Origin: Glandiceps talaboti
Lineage: Eukaryota > Hemichordata > Enteropneusta > Spengelidae
DNA length: 55,000 bases
NCBI RefSeq assembly: GCF_964340395.1
Contig: NC_135564.1
Span: 19,499,819 to 19,554,818 of the forward strand
Direction: 5' to 3'
Positions 1-10,344 of the stretch are shown here, piece by piece. The notes beneath the pieces were generated by a model. That model saw only the letters and a list, made by a program, of their open reading frames with translations. It did not search any database and had not been told where the DNA came from. Numbering within the stretch: the first letter of the stretch is position 1; each line of letters starts with the position of its first letter. The position numbers and the translations under genes were made by a program.

Positions 1-115
1 TCGATGCTATAACTATAAGCGAACGAAGTTCGCATGTGAGGGCTTGTAGCGTTGTTCGGCTGTGTGTCGTATTTTATCGGAAGAACATCCGAGGGCTAGC
101 TGATAGACTAAGTCG
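1..115 (-). mobile_element. Partial copy of a small inverted-repeat element (relative of 29730-29890)
   Basis: The first ~110 bases match, in reverse complement, the 161-bp insertion at 29730-29890. Shared blocks include the palindrome GCGAACgaaGTTCGC at about 18-34 and the end CTAGCTGATAGACTA. The window edge cuts off the other end. Relative to the 29730 copy it lacks about 20 bases after position 43. No coding function is visible. Confidence 0.75.
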
Positions 116-2334
116 CTCGAGGCTCGAGGGATTGTGTGCAGTTCTAAGAGTTCTGTGTATGCAAGGCACTCTGGGAAACGATAAAACAAACAAAATTACG
201 ACAAGAGCTTCACACCTCATGGGCAAGGTGTGATAAGAAACAGTGAACATAAACCATAGACCCTACACGAGTGCAGTGCAAGGTTTATGCATAAACATAA
301 ACTCGGACCAATAGACAAAAGCCGCGTTGCCAGTCTGTTGTTTGGTGGCCAGAAACATAAAAGAAAATAAACATTTCATTCATTATGATTTATACCTGTA
401 CTGTGGTTAGGGTTATTAACCACAGTCTGGTCATCCAGACTAAACATCTAACAGCAAGTTAAGGCTACCGATGCACCTGCTAGAACACTGAGGAAAGTGT
501 TTCTGTTTTGTTTTTGCCGTTCCGGGGGGGGGGTCAAAACCGCGGTATATATATTATGGGTGGCCCTATTTTTTTCCCTGTGTCTCATTAGCTTTAATCG
601 ACCCAACTGATCAACTCCGACATCAAAAACAAAAACTTTAAGTCATCTCTTCGGTCATGGCGGCAGCGACGACACTTGTTCAAGAACATTTCTTTCATGA
701 CGGAGGTTCTTCAAGTGTGGGGGGGGGGAGCTTATAACATGTCAATTGTGTAGAGAAGCTGGGAAATACCACAAATCCAATAAAAATAAGTTGAGGGGAG
801 AAAAGGAGAGGCAGAGAAACATGAAGATTTTAAAAATCAACTGTGTGAAACGTACTGAGAAACATGAAACAACTAGAGTCATCCTGTATACCCTCAGTGT
901 GAGTATGTGAGTACCCCAACACAATAACACAATGTGTCATCACAGAGATAGTTTAGTTTGAGGACTATGATACTGCTCATTTGTCGACTGATTGATGATT
1001 TTGTTTTGTTTATTTTGTTTTGTTTTGCTCCAGGCTAGAATGTTTAAATGTTACACGGGTGTAGTCAACGGATCTGCTGGTCGCTATTGACACGAGTTAC
1101 ATGTACCTAATCGACCTTCCACAATATACTATGTCCCTGTAGTGCAGTGTATCATCAACAGTGGAGCTACAAACCTATGGACTTCATGGGCACCATATCA
1201 TGTTTATTCATGGATTTGTGATTTTAGTGACTTCGAACATTTCGAACTAAATCTTCGTTTGTAAAGCCTGACATCACGGTCAAATAGAGGCAGATCTTCT
1301 CTGACTATGCCTACGTAGCTGGATATATGTTCTTGTTTTATATTTTTTATATTTTTGTTTTGTATTTTGAAATGATCTGTAAGACTGCATTCATTTGTGG
1401 ACAATGAACAATATGCTAATAATAGTGCTACGGGGAAAATAATGACATGCACAGTGCCATCATAGTAATACCACTACACATATTATAGCTGTGTGAGAGA
1501 TTGTCTATGGGTCACTAATACATCCGTGGGGTCACCAAGGAGTCGAGGTGTGCCAAATAATAAGCCATATTCAAATTACCAGAAAAAGACAAAAGGTTCT
1601 ATAGTTTTGCCACTAGGCGTGCTGTTCGCATTGGACTAGACCCAGGTCAGATCCATGATAATTGTATTCGCCCTCATTTTTTTCCTCATATGGGACGCCC
1701 TCTTGTGATATATTTTTTAAACCTTTCATCAGTTTTTATGTGCTATTTAATCCATTGTTTTGCAGAACATTGACTGTTTTGTTGTCCGTGTTTCTGAACA
1801 CAAGGTTTGTTTGGTGGACATTAACTTAACTTTTGCCAGTTTTCAAATTTTTATCTAAAGTAATCTTAACACTAAATGCAAGAAATATGCACTGCAATAG
1901 AAGATAAAAACAATCTAAAAAAAATTAACACTTCCCCAAGTTGTTTTGATACAACTTTTCTTACAAAGTTCCCTTATTGGTTGTGTAAACAAAATACATT
2001 TGTTAAAAGATTTGAATATTTTACTAAGATTTCATCATTTGTCAGTAGGTCATCTCAGTTGACAAATTTTCATGTTTACTCATAAAGGCTGTACAACATG
2101 TATCTTACAGACTACAGTATATAATGCAGAAGAAATGTATTCAGCTGAAGTGATGGCAAGTTGGAATAAAAAAAATCACAGTAATGTGTTCAAATGTTTT
2201 TTTTAGATTCCACTTTGCCACTTCTTCTTTTCAATTGTTCACTTTTCCACTGAAATGCAGATATTTCTTTCTACTTCTATGTGTACATTTCAAACCATAC
2301 ACTTGGAAGTCTAGTCTATTTTAATACATACATT
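116..2334. other. Gene-free stretch
   Basis: I see no convincing exon. Open frames here are short (under 85 codons), biased and without recognisable motifs. It holds G homopolymers near 523 and 720 and a small palindrome near 401-425 (arms CTGTGGTTA/TAACCACAG). A similar 'gaccagactgtggtta' string recurs near 8450, so part of this is probably interspersed repeat. Confidence 0.5.
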
Positions 2335-2682
2335 CAGTGTTCTCCCCAGGATAGATTACAAAGATGGCTGCTAATTTGCATATTAACATATAAATAAAAT
2401 TGTAATTTGCATATTGGTTTACATAGTGATCAGTATATAATATGCATGTCTTCAACACTGGAATAAACTTTGACTGTTTATTTTAACACATACACACATG
2501 TACATTGAGAATCAGCCATTTCTCTTCATGTGAAAGTATTATTATGATTTTGTCATTCAAAGATTACTGACACTCAACAATGGTAGAACATTTGAAGCAC
2601 GGTAGGAACCTGCCAAGCATGGCAGCCTAGATGGTAAGGATGGTGTGTGCACTGTATTTTCTCTATAGTGGGGAGAACACTG
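2335..2682. mobile_element. hAT-like MITE with 14-bp terminal inverted repeats
   Basis: The left end CAGTGTTCTCCCCA and the right end TGGGGAGAACACTG are inverted repeats that differ only near the inner edge. Next to them lie subterminal blocks that also pair (GATGGCTGC on the left, GGCAGCC on the right). CAGTGTTCTCC-type ends are typical of hAT transposons. The flanks share only ACATT, not a clean 8-bp duplication, so the family call rests on the ends. At 348 bp with no open frame it must be non-autonomous. Confidence 0.65.
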
Positions 2683-3027
2683 ACATTGTAAACCATGGGC
2701 AGCAGCCGACTACCTTCTAGAGAACAGTGACTGTAAGAAAATTACAATGAAAGAATAGAGAGTAATAGCTTCACAAGAAACTATGCAACTCTTTCAAGAA
2801 TATTACGAAGAAATTAGGTGGCTGTTACACTCACTGACAACAATCCCTTGGGAGATATTTTTTTTATGAAGTATCATTTTCTTCAAACATTTTAAGTTTG
2901 CTATTTATTTTTAGTTTAGTAAAGGAAATATCCAACTTTGTTCCCCAATTACTAATAGTCTCCCAAGGGCTTAGGCATTCCGCCAACTGTTCACAATCAA
3001 TCAATAACTCACTCAGGTCACTATTTC

Positions 3028-3062
3028 ACACAACACAACACAACACAACACAACACAACACA
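3028..3062. repeat. (ACACA)n pentanucleotide microsatellite
   Basis: About seven copies of CACAA/ACACA in tandem, just downstream of the minus-strand RRM gene. The short open frame crossing it is a by-product. Confidence 0.9.
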
Positions 3063-3085
3063 TGTGATGTGTTCAAAAACAGATT

Positions 3086-3091
3086 TTTATT
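3086..3091 (-). promoter_or_regulatory. Candidate polyadenylation signal of the RRM gene
   Basis: TTTATT on the plus strand is AATAAA on the minus strand, about 200 bases past the stop codon at 3291-3293. It is the nearest canonical hexamer I found, which implies a 3' UTR of roughly 200-220 nt. Confidence 0.5.
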
Positions 3092-3290
3092 CAAATAAAG
3101 AGTGAACTATGCCTATAGTCTTGAGCAAGTCTAGGTGACTCTTTGTGTGTGTATGTACATAGCATTTTGTAATATTATAACCCAACTCAGTAAACTGTTG
3201 GATGCTGGATAAAATATACTTTGTGAATAAACCATTGTTTTGGTCTATTTCAATTTCACCAATTGGTGATAATAATTATTTTTGAAGGCA

Positions 3291-6200
3291 TCACCTCCTT
3301 CCTCTGCCTTTCTTTTGTTGTTTGTTAAATTTTCCAGCTTTTTTGTTAGTCCTTTCATTCTTCCAAAATTGATTTTTTTGATGGATTACATTTTTTCTTT
3401 TCAGACTTTTTCCTCTTCCAGGAACAGTGAATTCCACATTAATTCTCCTACCAGCAAGTCGAGAGTGATGCAAGTCCAGTCCTTTCTGTAAATGTAGGAA
3501 TATAAACAACATGACTATAAGTCCCAGGGGTGGGGGTGGGGGTGGGGATGGGGTGGGGTGTGAGAGTCATTCCCACTGAAAAGCTGTATAATTATGTGGT
3601 GGGGGTTTACTTTATGGGCATTCAAGTCTGAAATGGTATGTGACATTATTTTTGTCTGAAGCAGGGTTCCAAGAAAGGGATGGGCTTCCCTACTGAAATT
3701 TGAAAAAGTAGAACTTGCTGTCTGAAACAGTATATCCACAATTCATGTCATGTCTGTAAAAGCAGTAGGTAAGTTTCTAATGTTCATTTTGTGAAAAGGG
3801 CAACAGTTTAATTTCATTTCAATACAGGAATCATAAGTTAGCATTTTCTAATGTGAGATTAAGTTCAAAAAGTTCAAAATATTTCATCACACTTTCAAAT
3901 GCCCATGAAAAATAAATAAAACAGTGCCATTTGTTTATATATACCAAATTCTATGAATTTGATACAGATACTGTTCACCTACCTTAAAACTCTGCTGGTT
4001 TTTAAACTGTACATAGCCAAAACCTTTGGATTCTCCAGTGTCTTTATTTGTGATTAATCTTATCTCAGTCACACCTCCTATGAGCAAATCAAATTAATAA
4101 ATATAGTAATCATACATGCTTTTATATTTATTTATTTAACTTTGACAAGTCAGGCAGTACACACAGGTGACGAACACCTATAATCATGGACCCCAAAAAT
4201 AAACGTGGACTCCAAAGATGTAGTTTAAGTATCTTTGCTTTCATTTATTTATTTATTTAAATTTGCTTTGTCCTTAACGTCCTCTCAACACATGCTGAGG
4301 TAAATGACCAACAGTTCAGTATTTTTATTTCAACCTCAAATTTGTTAAATTTTACTACTTCATGTAGCAATGGCTCATCAACACACTTACAAATGTAGTT
4401 ACTCAGGATTATAATGCTGTGGTATGATTGAAACTTTTTCCCCCAGTCATTCTTGGTATCTGAAATACAATATTACCACCAAGGCAAGTCATAAAGACAA
4501 TTTCTTGGTCGACACAATGACTTCTGGTCAACACGCTATACATGTATAACAATAGCCGTGCATGAAAATAAGCCTACTTCCTTGGTCTGTGTTGAACCAC
4601 TAGCATACAGTAAAATGCTATTGCAGATACCAATTAGCTGAACTTGTCCACCATCCACGATTTATTAATATTCACAACATGCTACTGACATCATGTGGGA
4701 TAACGGGTAGATTTCTAGTAATTTGCATCTGTTTTTGATGCTTGGAATATTGAATTTGTTTTCCTCAGTGTCTGTTGAGTGGAAATATTTCAAAACAACC
4801 AGTAAAGATACTAGATTTCATCTCCTGATCTCCTGTAGGTCAACATGATTTAAGGTGACCAATAGAAAATTTATTCTAGCTTACAAAATGACCCTCTTAT
4901 GCCTCCTTTTAGTTTAAAAACTGCTTTTGAACAGTACAGTGGTAAATGTTTGTTATACTAATAGTAGCCAAATGATCCAAACAGTTAGTATAAATCTTCC
5001 CAATATTCACTTATTTTGATTTGTAAAAAAATTATGCAAAGGTGTGAAATTTATTTCTTTACATTAGTTGGTGCCAAACTACCTGCTGTAATACAGTAGA
5101 TGACAATAGACTGCAAGCTATATACATATATACCAAGTCTAGTTATTATACTCTGTAGTCAATCTCTATCTGTGTACGTACGTACGTACATACGTACGTA
5201 CGTACGGTACATACATACATACATACATACGTACGTACATACATACATACGTACGTACGTATCACACATACATATGATACATACATACATACATACATAC
5301 ATACATACATACATACATACATACATACATACATACACACATACGTACGTACGTACGTACGTACAGTCAAACAGACAAATCCTATCGAAAACCTAGCTAA
5401 ATCTCCAGGGGAAGGGATGAACTGTGCATGTCAGAAGTAATCCATCACACACTGACAGGAGATCGTAATATATGTTACTTCATTCAGTTAACTACAGTAA
5501 ACTCAACCTCCAGTTTGAAGTATGTGATGTAAGGATGTGATAACGTCATTACGTTTATATCAAAACTCCAATAAACTATCATTGTTGGTGGTGGTGGTGG
5601 TGGTGGTAAAATCGGAATTCTGTGCTAGAGAATCCATTTGACTATACAGTAGAGATACATACCTGTTTTACTAAAATGTTCTTCCAACTCTTCCTTTGTG
5701 GTGTTGAAAGGTAAATTACCAACAAACAAAACCATGCGATGTTTTTTCGTTTTTGTATTCACTTGCTTTACTCTCTCTTGTGGTTCGACATTAGATACCT
5801 GAATTGAGATAAGATCGACGTGAAAGTTTAACTACATAGATTTACAAATAGTACTACTAGTGTGACTATATTATAAATAATTTATATCATCATCAGTTTG
5901 ATCTCCTGTTACCCCTCCACTGTCTATGGTTACAGCAAAGACTGATCCTTACTCACCACTTAGCAGACACCATGCTGTCACAAACGAGTGTTTGTGTTAG
6001 CAACACTGCCACATACAATAAATAAATAAATCGATCAATCAATCAATCTTTAACAACATATATGTATGCCATACGTGATTTACAAAATTACAATGCTTGC
6101 TATTAGCAAGCATTGTAAATCATGAAAACAGGAAAGTACCATATAGTTGTAAATTGTACAATATTTAACAATTATTTCCCCCTTTTTGTTCGACCATTGC

Positions 6201-6319
6201 TTCCAGAATCATGAGATTGTCTTTCATAAACTGAGAATATGCGCCAACACATTTCTGCATGGAGATATAGTAAGTAAACATTTTATACATGTGCGTTTTA
6301 CCTCTTCGCCGGTCGCCAT
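3291..6319 (-). CDS. Small nucleolar-type RRM protein, Nop6-like (147 aa, 4 coding exons)
   Basis: Exons on the minus strand are 6319-6302, 5798-5663, 4077-3983 and 3485-3291. All junctions are GT..AG, with phases 0, 1 and 0. The start ATG has a good context (ACAAGATGG). The first exon encodes only MATGEE, so it is invisible to ORF scanning. The protein has a short charged N-terminus and one RRM at about residues 28-105. RNP2 is LFVGNL (30-35) and RNP1 is KGFGYVQF (69-76). The last strand reads GRRINVEFT, followed by a Lys/Arg/Gln-rich tail (about 106-147). The RRM plus GRRINVE plus basic-tail layout resembles the Nop6 family of ribosome-biogenesis proteins (family knowledge), so a nucleolar RNA-binding role is inferred. 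Other small RRM families are possible. It is divergent from the LFG gene, and both may use one promoter region. Confidence 0.85.
3527..3561. repeat. G-rich simple repeat (GGGGGT)n
   Basis: Runs of four to five Gs are spaced by single T or A residues. The region could form a G-quadruplex on the plus strand. It lies in the last intron of the minus-strand RRM gene. Confidence 0.7.
5174..5365. repeat. (TACA/TACG)n tetranucleotide microsatellite
   Basis: About 190 bases of interleaved TACG and TACA units in the intron between 5662 and 4078 of the RRM gene. Long YIHTYIHT and VCMYVCMY open frames on both strands come purely from the repeat. Confidence 0.95.
5403..5600. repeat. Interspersed repeat also found at 23876-24070
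   Basis: The blocks CATGTCAG-AGTAATC, CACACTGACAGG and GATAACGTCATTACGTTTAT recur in the same order and spacing at 23876-24070. A (GGT)n run ends this copy at about 5586-5607. No open frame or terminal repeats are evident, so the class is unknown. Confidence 0.55.
6088..6118. repeat. Perfect 15-bp palindrome with 1-nt centre
   Basis: TTACAATGCTTGCTA and TAGCAAGCATTGTAA are exact reverse complements separated by one T. The site lies in intron 1 of the minus-strand RRM gene, 200 bases from its start exon. It could extrude as a cruciform or fold as an intronic hairpin; no function is known. Confidence 0.85.
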
Positions 6320-6375
6320 CTTGTCCTCTGTAGGATCGATCGCGCTATATTCAACAATGTTGAAAAAAATGATGG
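6320..6375 (+). promoter_or_regulatory. Candidate shared promoter / 5' UTR exon of the LFG gene
   Basis: This interval is immediately upstream of the minus-strand RRM start and is locally CpG-rich (GATCGATCGCGC). On the plus strand an ATG at 6357 is followed by an excellent donor, GG|GTAAGTAAG, at 6376. The LFG start codon lies 20 nt inside an exon whose acceptor (polypyrimidine, CTCAG) ends at 8974, so an upstream 5' UTR exon must exist. This is a good candidate but is not proven. See the finding about the uORF. Confidence 0.35.
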
Positions 6376-8017
6376 GTAAGTAAGTCGTCGTTCATAAAAA
6401 AATATATCTTTGTTCGTACTATACAACTACCTTACAAATCACTTTATTGCAGTCTCTTTTTTGTCGACGAGGCGTGCTTTTATTTTTGTTGCAATTATTC
6501 ATTATAGGCATTCATGGTGAACGAGGTTAAAAACAGGAACCGTTCACAGCGGCGATGACGTCACTGTCATACACACACTGATTGATACATTTACAGCATT
6601 ACTGTGTTCGTAATCTCTACTAATTTTTAACAGACAGAAGATTTTTATCCGGTGAGTAGATAATATTTGATACATGGGTTACAGTCATTGACAGTGACGA
6701 GTAGTGACGACATATATCTATAGACAAATGTATTGTTATTTACATGTTTCTATTTTTTAGTTTCGCTTTGTCGACAACCAAGATACAAGCAAACGAATGG
6801 CATGTCATTTGAAATGCTATATGATTGCGTACATCGCCATGTTATGACGCCATTTTCACGAGATTTGCTGTCCAAAACGTATAGCAACACCGAGATGCAA
6901 CATCATCGACGGTTGACTTTTACCTTTCGCAATTCTGTCGACATGGTCTCTAGGATCGGAAACGCCCGTTTCTTGTAGCACGTCCACCCATTATTTTGAC
7001 TATACTATTGCCACTGTGTAGTACCTCGTTTATTTTAGGAGAAACGTCAATTTAAGACAACTGATACCGCGATTGTTTTGGCAATGTAGCATTTATAGGA
7101 ACCACTTTGCACATGAGCAATGTACCACAAAACTGTACAAAAGCATTTTTACATAACAATTAGTAATACATTAAAATTACGTATATTTAGATAACACATG
7201 GATGTAGAACAACAGTGTAATAACAATAGACACCAAATTCCATTCGAGTTTGCGGGTTAGGGTAGCTCAGTAGCTGAAGTAATTGTACACTAGCTTTGAT
7301 ATATTTCAACCTTTGCAATAATTGTCATCTCTTTATTTCTTCCTTGTATGTGGTAGTGTATTTGGTATTTAAAAATGTGTCATTTGTCTTTTTTTATCTG
7401 TTGAGTTTTGCAAAAACAAGAAAAAAATTAAACAGCTTACAAATCTGCCACAGTTACCATAGTGAGGAGTTACATGTGTAGGGTTTAGGGAACAATTCCA
7501 AAACAAAATTTATTATGTTATATAAATTTTATATTTGGAAATACACATATTTGGCTGAGAGTCATAAAGTTCTTGTTCCTTCTTCATCACGTGACATCTC
7601 TAATTTTAATTAATGCGTGCATTGGTTGAAAGTGTTCCACCTACATTGTAAAATAGCAAGTGTGGGTGAATAGTTCTGACTAAAGTTAGCAAATCTGAAT
7701 TAACAGTTTATTGTTAAACCAAGAAAATTAATAGGTTTGGCTCAGATAATGTTTATCACATTCTTCATTCTGGACACATTTATGCCAGTCTAGTTCCTAT
7801 ACAGTATCGTTATGATTTATACCTTTACTCACAGTATAGTCAAAGCTGTTGTTCTAGAAGTCCTGAGATGAAATTTAAAATTCATCCACATCCACCCACA
7901 CAGTCATTAACATAATGTCTTTGCTAATCAATCACACAATTCTAACCAATAACCCAGTTCCTCATAAAGTTAGTGTTTATTGGGGTAGTTATGTAATGTC
8001 CAAATATGGTATATTTA
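6376..8017. other. Probable 5' intron / upstream region of the LFG gene
   Basis: I see no coding exon here. The 81-codon open frame at 6733-6978 has no recognisable motif. The region is ordinary AT-rich sequence with few simple repeats. Confidence 0.4.
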
Positions 8018-8150
8018 AGCAATAAACCCCCCTGGGAATGGTATACCACTCGGTGACTCAGTGAACGAAAGCTCGTGCATATATTGAGTTCACTGGTCAA
8101 AACCGAGTGGTATACTTAATTCCTAGGGATGGTTTATCACTATTATATTA
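8018..8150. mobile_element. Fold-back (hairpin) element, copy 1
   Basis: Two arms built around ATAAACC..CC, GGTATACCACTCGGT and ACTGGTCAAAACC are arranged as inverted repeats around a short loop containing GCTCGTGCATATAT. The same arms, loop and outer flank (CTATTATATTATACCAGTAT) occur at 48025-48360. This copy has lost part of one arm. It is non-coding. Confidence 0.75.
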
Positions 8151-8993
8151 TACCAGTATATTGAGAGTTTTCTGGTTTCAATTGTGCCCCCATCCATGCA
8201 TGGACTGCAACATTCATAGACAAACAGTGAACATCAAAATTTGGATGCGTGCAAACTATGCATTATCGCTCATTTTAGACGCACTAGTTCAATATCTAGA
8301 CCAACCAGATATCTCTTGATTTGCGCCATCAATGGAGTGGTATAGTGTAATTGTCAGTTTAGGAAGCTACTTATACAGTTGTTTATGTCACTATAACAGT
8401 TGGGGTTCACTGATTAGATGAACAACTTTCTGTGCTTATCGAGGGGACTTTGACCAGACTGTGGTTAGACCATAGTTGGCATCCAGACTTCATTTATGAT
8501 AAACTTTGATGATAGTATGTTATGGACACACTATGTAAGCCAGTTTGACATACCGGTCAGTAGTACTGATATACAACCATTTCCTGTGATGGTTGCGCAT
8601 ACCATTGAATTGATGTGCTGTTATCCCTAATGGAGTAAATGGCAAGAAATCCCCCCTTTTTTTTCATTTTGACGAAAAAGAATAAGTGTCATTTCATTAT
8701 TTGTAATAAAAAGAGAGCCCCACCCCACCCCCTTCCAGGAAATAAAGTCACCCATTTTTCTGGTTCTGGTTTTAAAACACTTACATTATGTGTGATTGCA
8801 AAAAAAGAAAAAACAGTTGTACAGTGTGGTCCATTTGAAGGACATGCGTAACCTCATGGGAGTCATGCAGGACATACAAATGTATGCAATAGCAGAACAA
8901 ATAATGACTCAGCGCTTCTTACCATCAATCAAAACAATCTTCCTGATTGCTAGTCCTCTTCCTTTTTACCTCAGGTACTCAAAAACAGAAAAG

Positions 8994-10262
8994 ATGAGCA
9001 CAGTACCACCTCCTCCAAGTTATGAACAGGCAACAGGAGATCCAGATGCAGCCTACCCTCCTCCTCATGGGATACAAGGTCCAGCCTACCCTCCTCCCAC
9101 AGATCCTTATGGGATGAATACACCATATCCGCCTGGCGGTAAGAATATGATATGAGTATCCATGATATAACATTGTAGATCAACTATCACAAAGTTAACA
9201 CAGATACTTGTCATTACATTCACAATTGGGAGGATAACAAGTTTTTTCTCAATTGCTGCACATTCAATCAAGTCATGACGCCTTCTTGTCTACCATGTCA
9301 TACTGTAACAATATACCCAATATCTCTTCCTACAGATTCAGACGGGCAAGTGTATGTATGGATCGCCTATGTTAACTAGTTCAACTAAATTGTACAGATA
9401 GATTTCATTCATAAAAGTTGACACAATGTTTTCAAAACAACAGGTCATCACTTTCTTTTATAAGTAGTTTCAAAGCCAAGGTGGTCCTCAGTCAGCTCTG
9501 TTATGGTGAATAATTAGTTTTATGTAATTGAAAATACATGTACATCATAAAAGCGGGATAAGGACATTTTCTGAAATCACAGCTATACTACTTGGTCCAA
9601 GTTGGTTATTCAACACGGCAAGGGTACTAAAAGTGAGTCTGATGTTCATGGGATCAGGAATAAAGTATTAATTCATGTATATCTAATGTGAAAGTCTTCA
9701 ACTGTCAAATATTGAAAATGCTAGTTGACACAGATTTGATTACAGTGTAACCATAATGACCCAGTTGGGTGCCGACTGTACAGCCTTAGTATGGTTATGA
9801 TAAGATTATCACTTGTCATTTACTGACTGAAATCTACCTTATACAATCAATTTAGTCGGACTAGTTATACAAGGTGATTCATACACTTGGATGTCTACAG
9901 CTGTAGGCAACTCAATGGGAGCGGGTGCATCAAACCTTTAAACATTTGGCATTTTCTTTGTATTTTAAGAAACTGGTCCCCAGACTGCCTTCATGCCACC
10001 ACATACAGCAACATATGAAACCAATCCAGATCCACCCCCAATGACTCATGCATCGTCAGATACAGCAGTTGAATCTGGTGGCTTTGAGAGTGCAAGTTCA
10101 TTTAGTGACAAAACAGTTAGGAGAATGTTTATACGGAAGGTATGTTGTGTTTATGTATAAACTTTAATATGTGAATGTGTTTGACTTGTGCTTTAATGCC
10201 ATAAATTATTAACTGTAGAATTGAGAATGGAGGTAGTTCTTCATTTCAAGAAGAATATGTAT

Positions 10263-10303
<41 letters not shown>

Positions 10304-10310
10304 GACACAG

Positions 10311-10344
<34 letters not shown>

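Noticed and set aside
5146-5396. YIHTYIHT and VCMYVCMY open frames
   Set aside because: Translations of the (TACA/TACG)n microsatellite.
6733-6978. 81-codon open frame between the RRM and LFG genes
   Set aside because: No recognisable motif, no splice support, and it lies in the probable LFG 5' intron.
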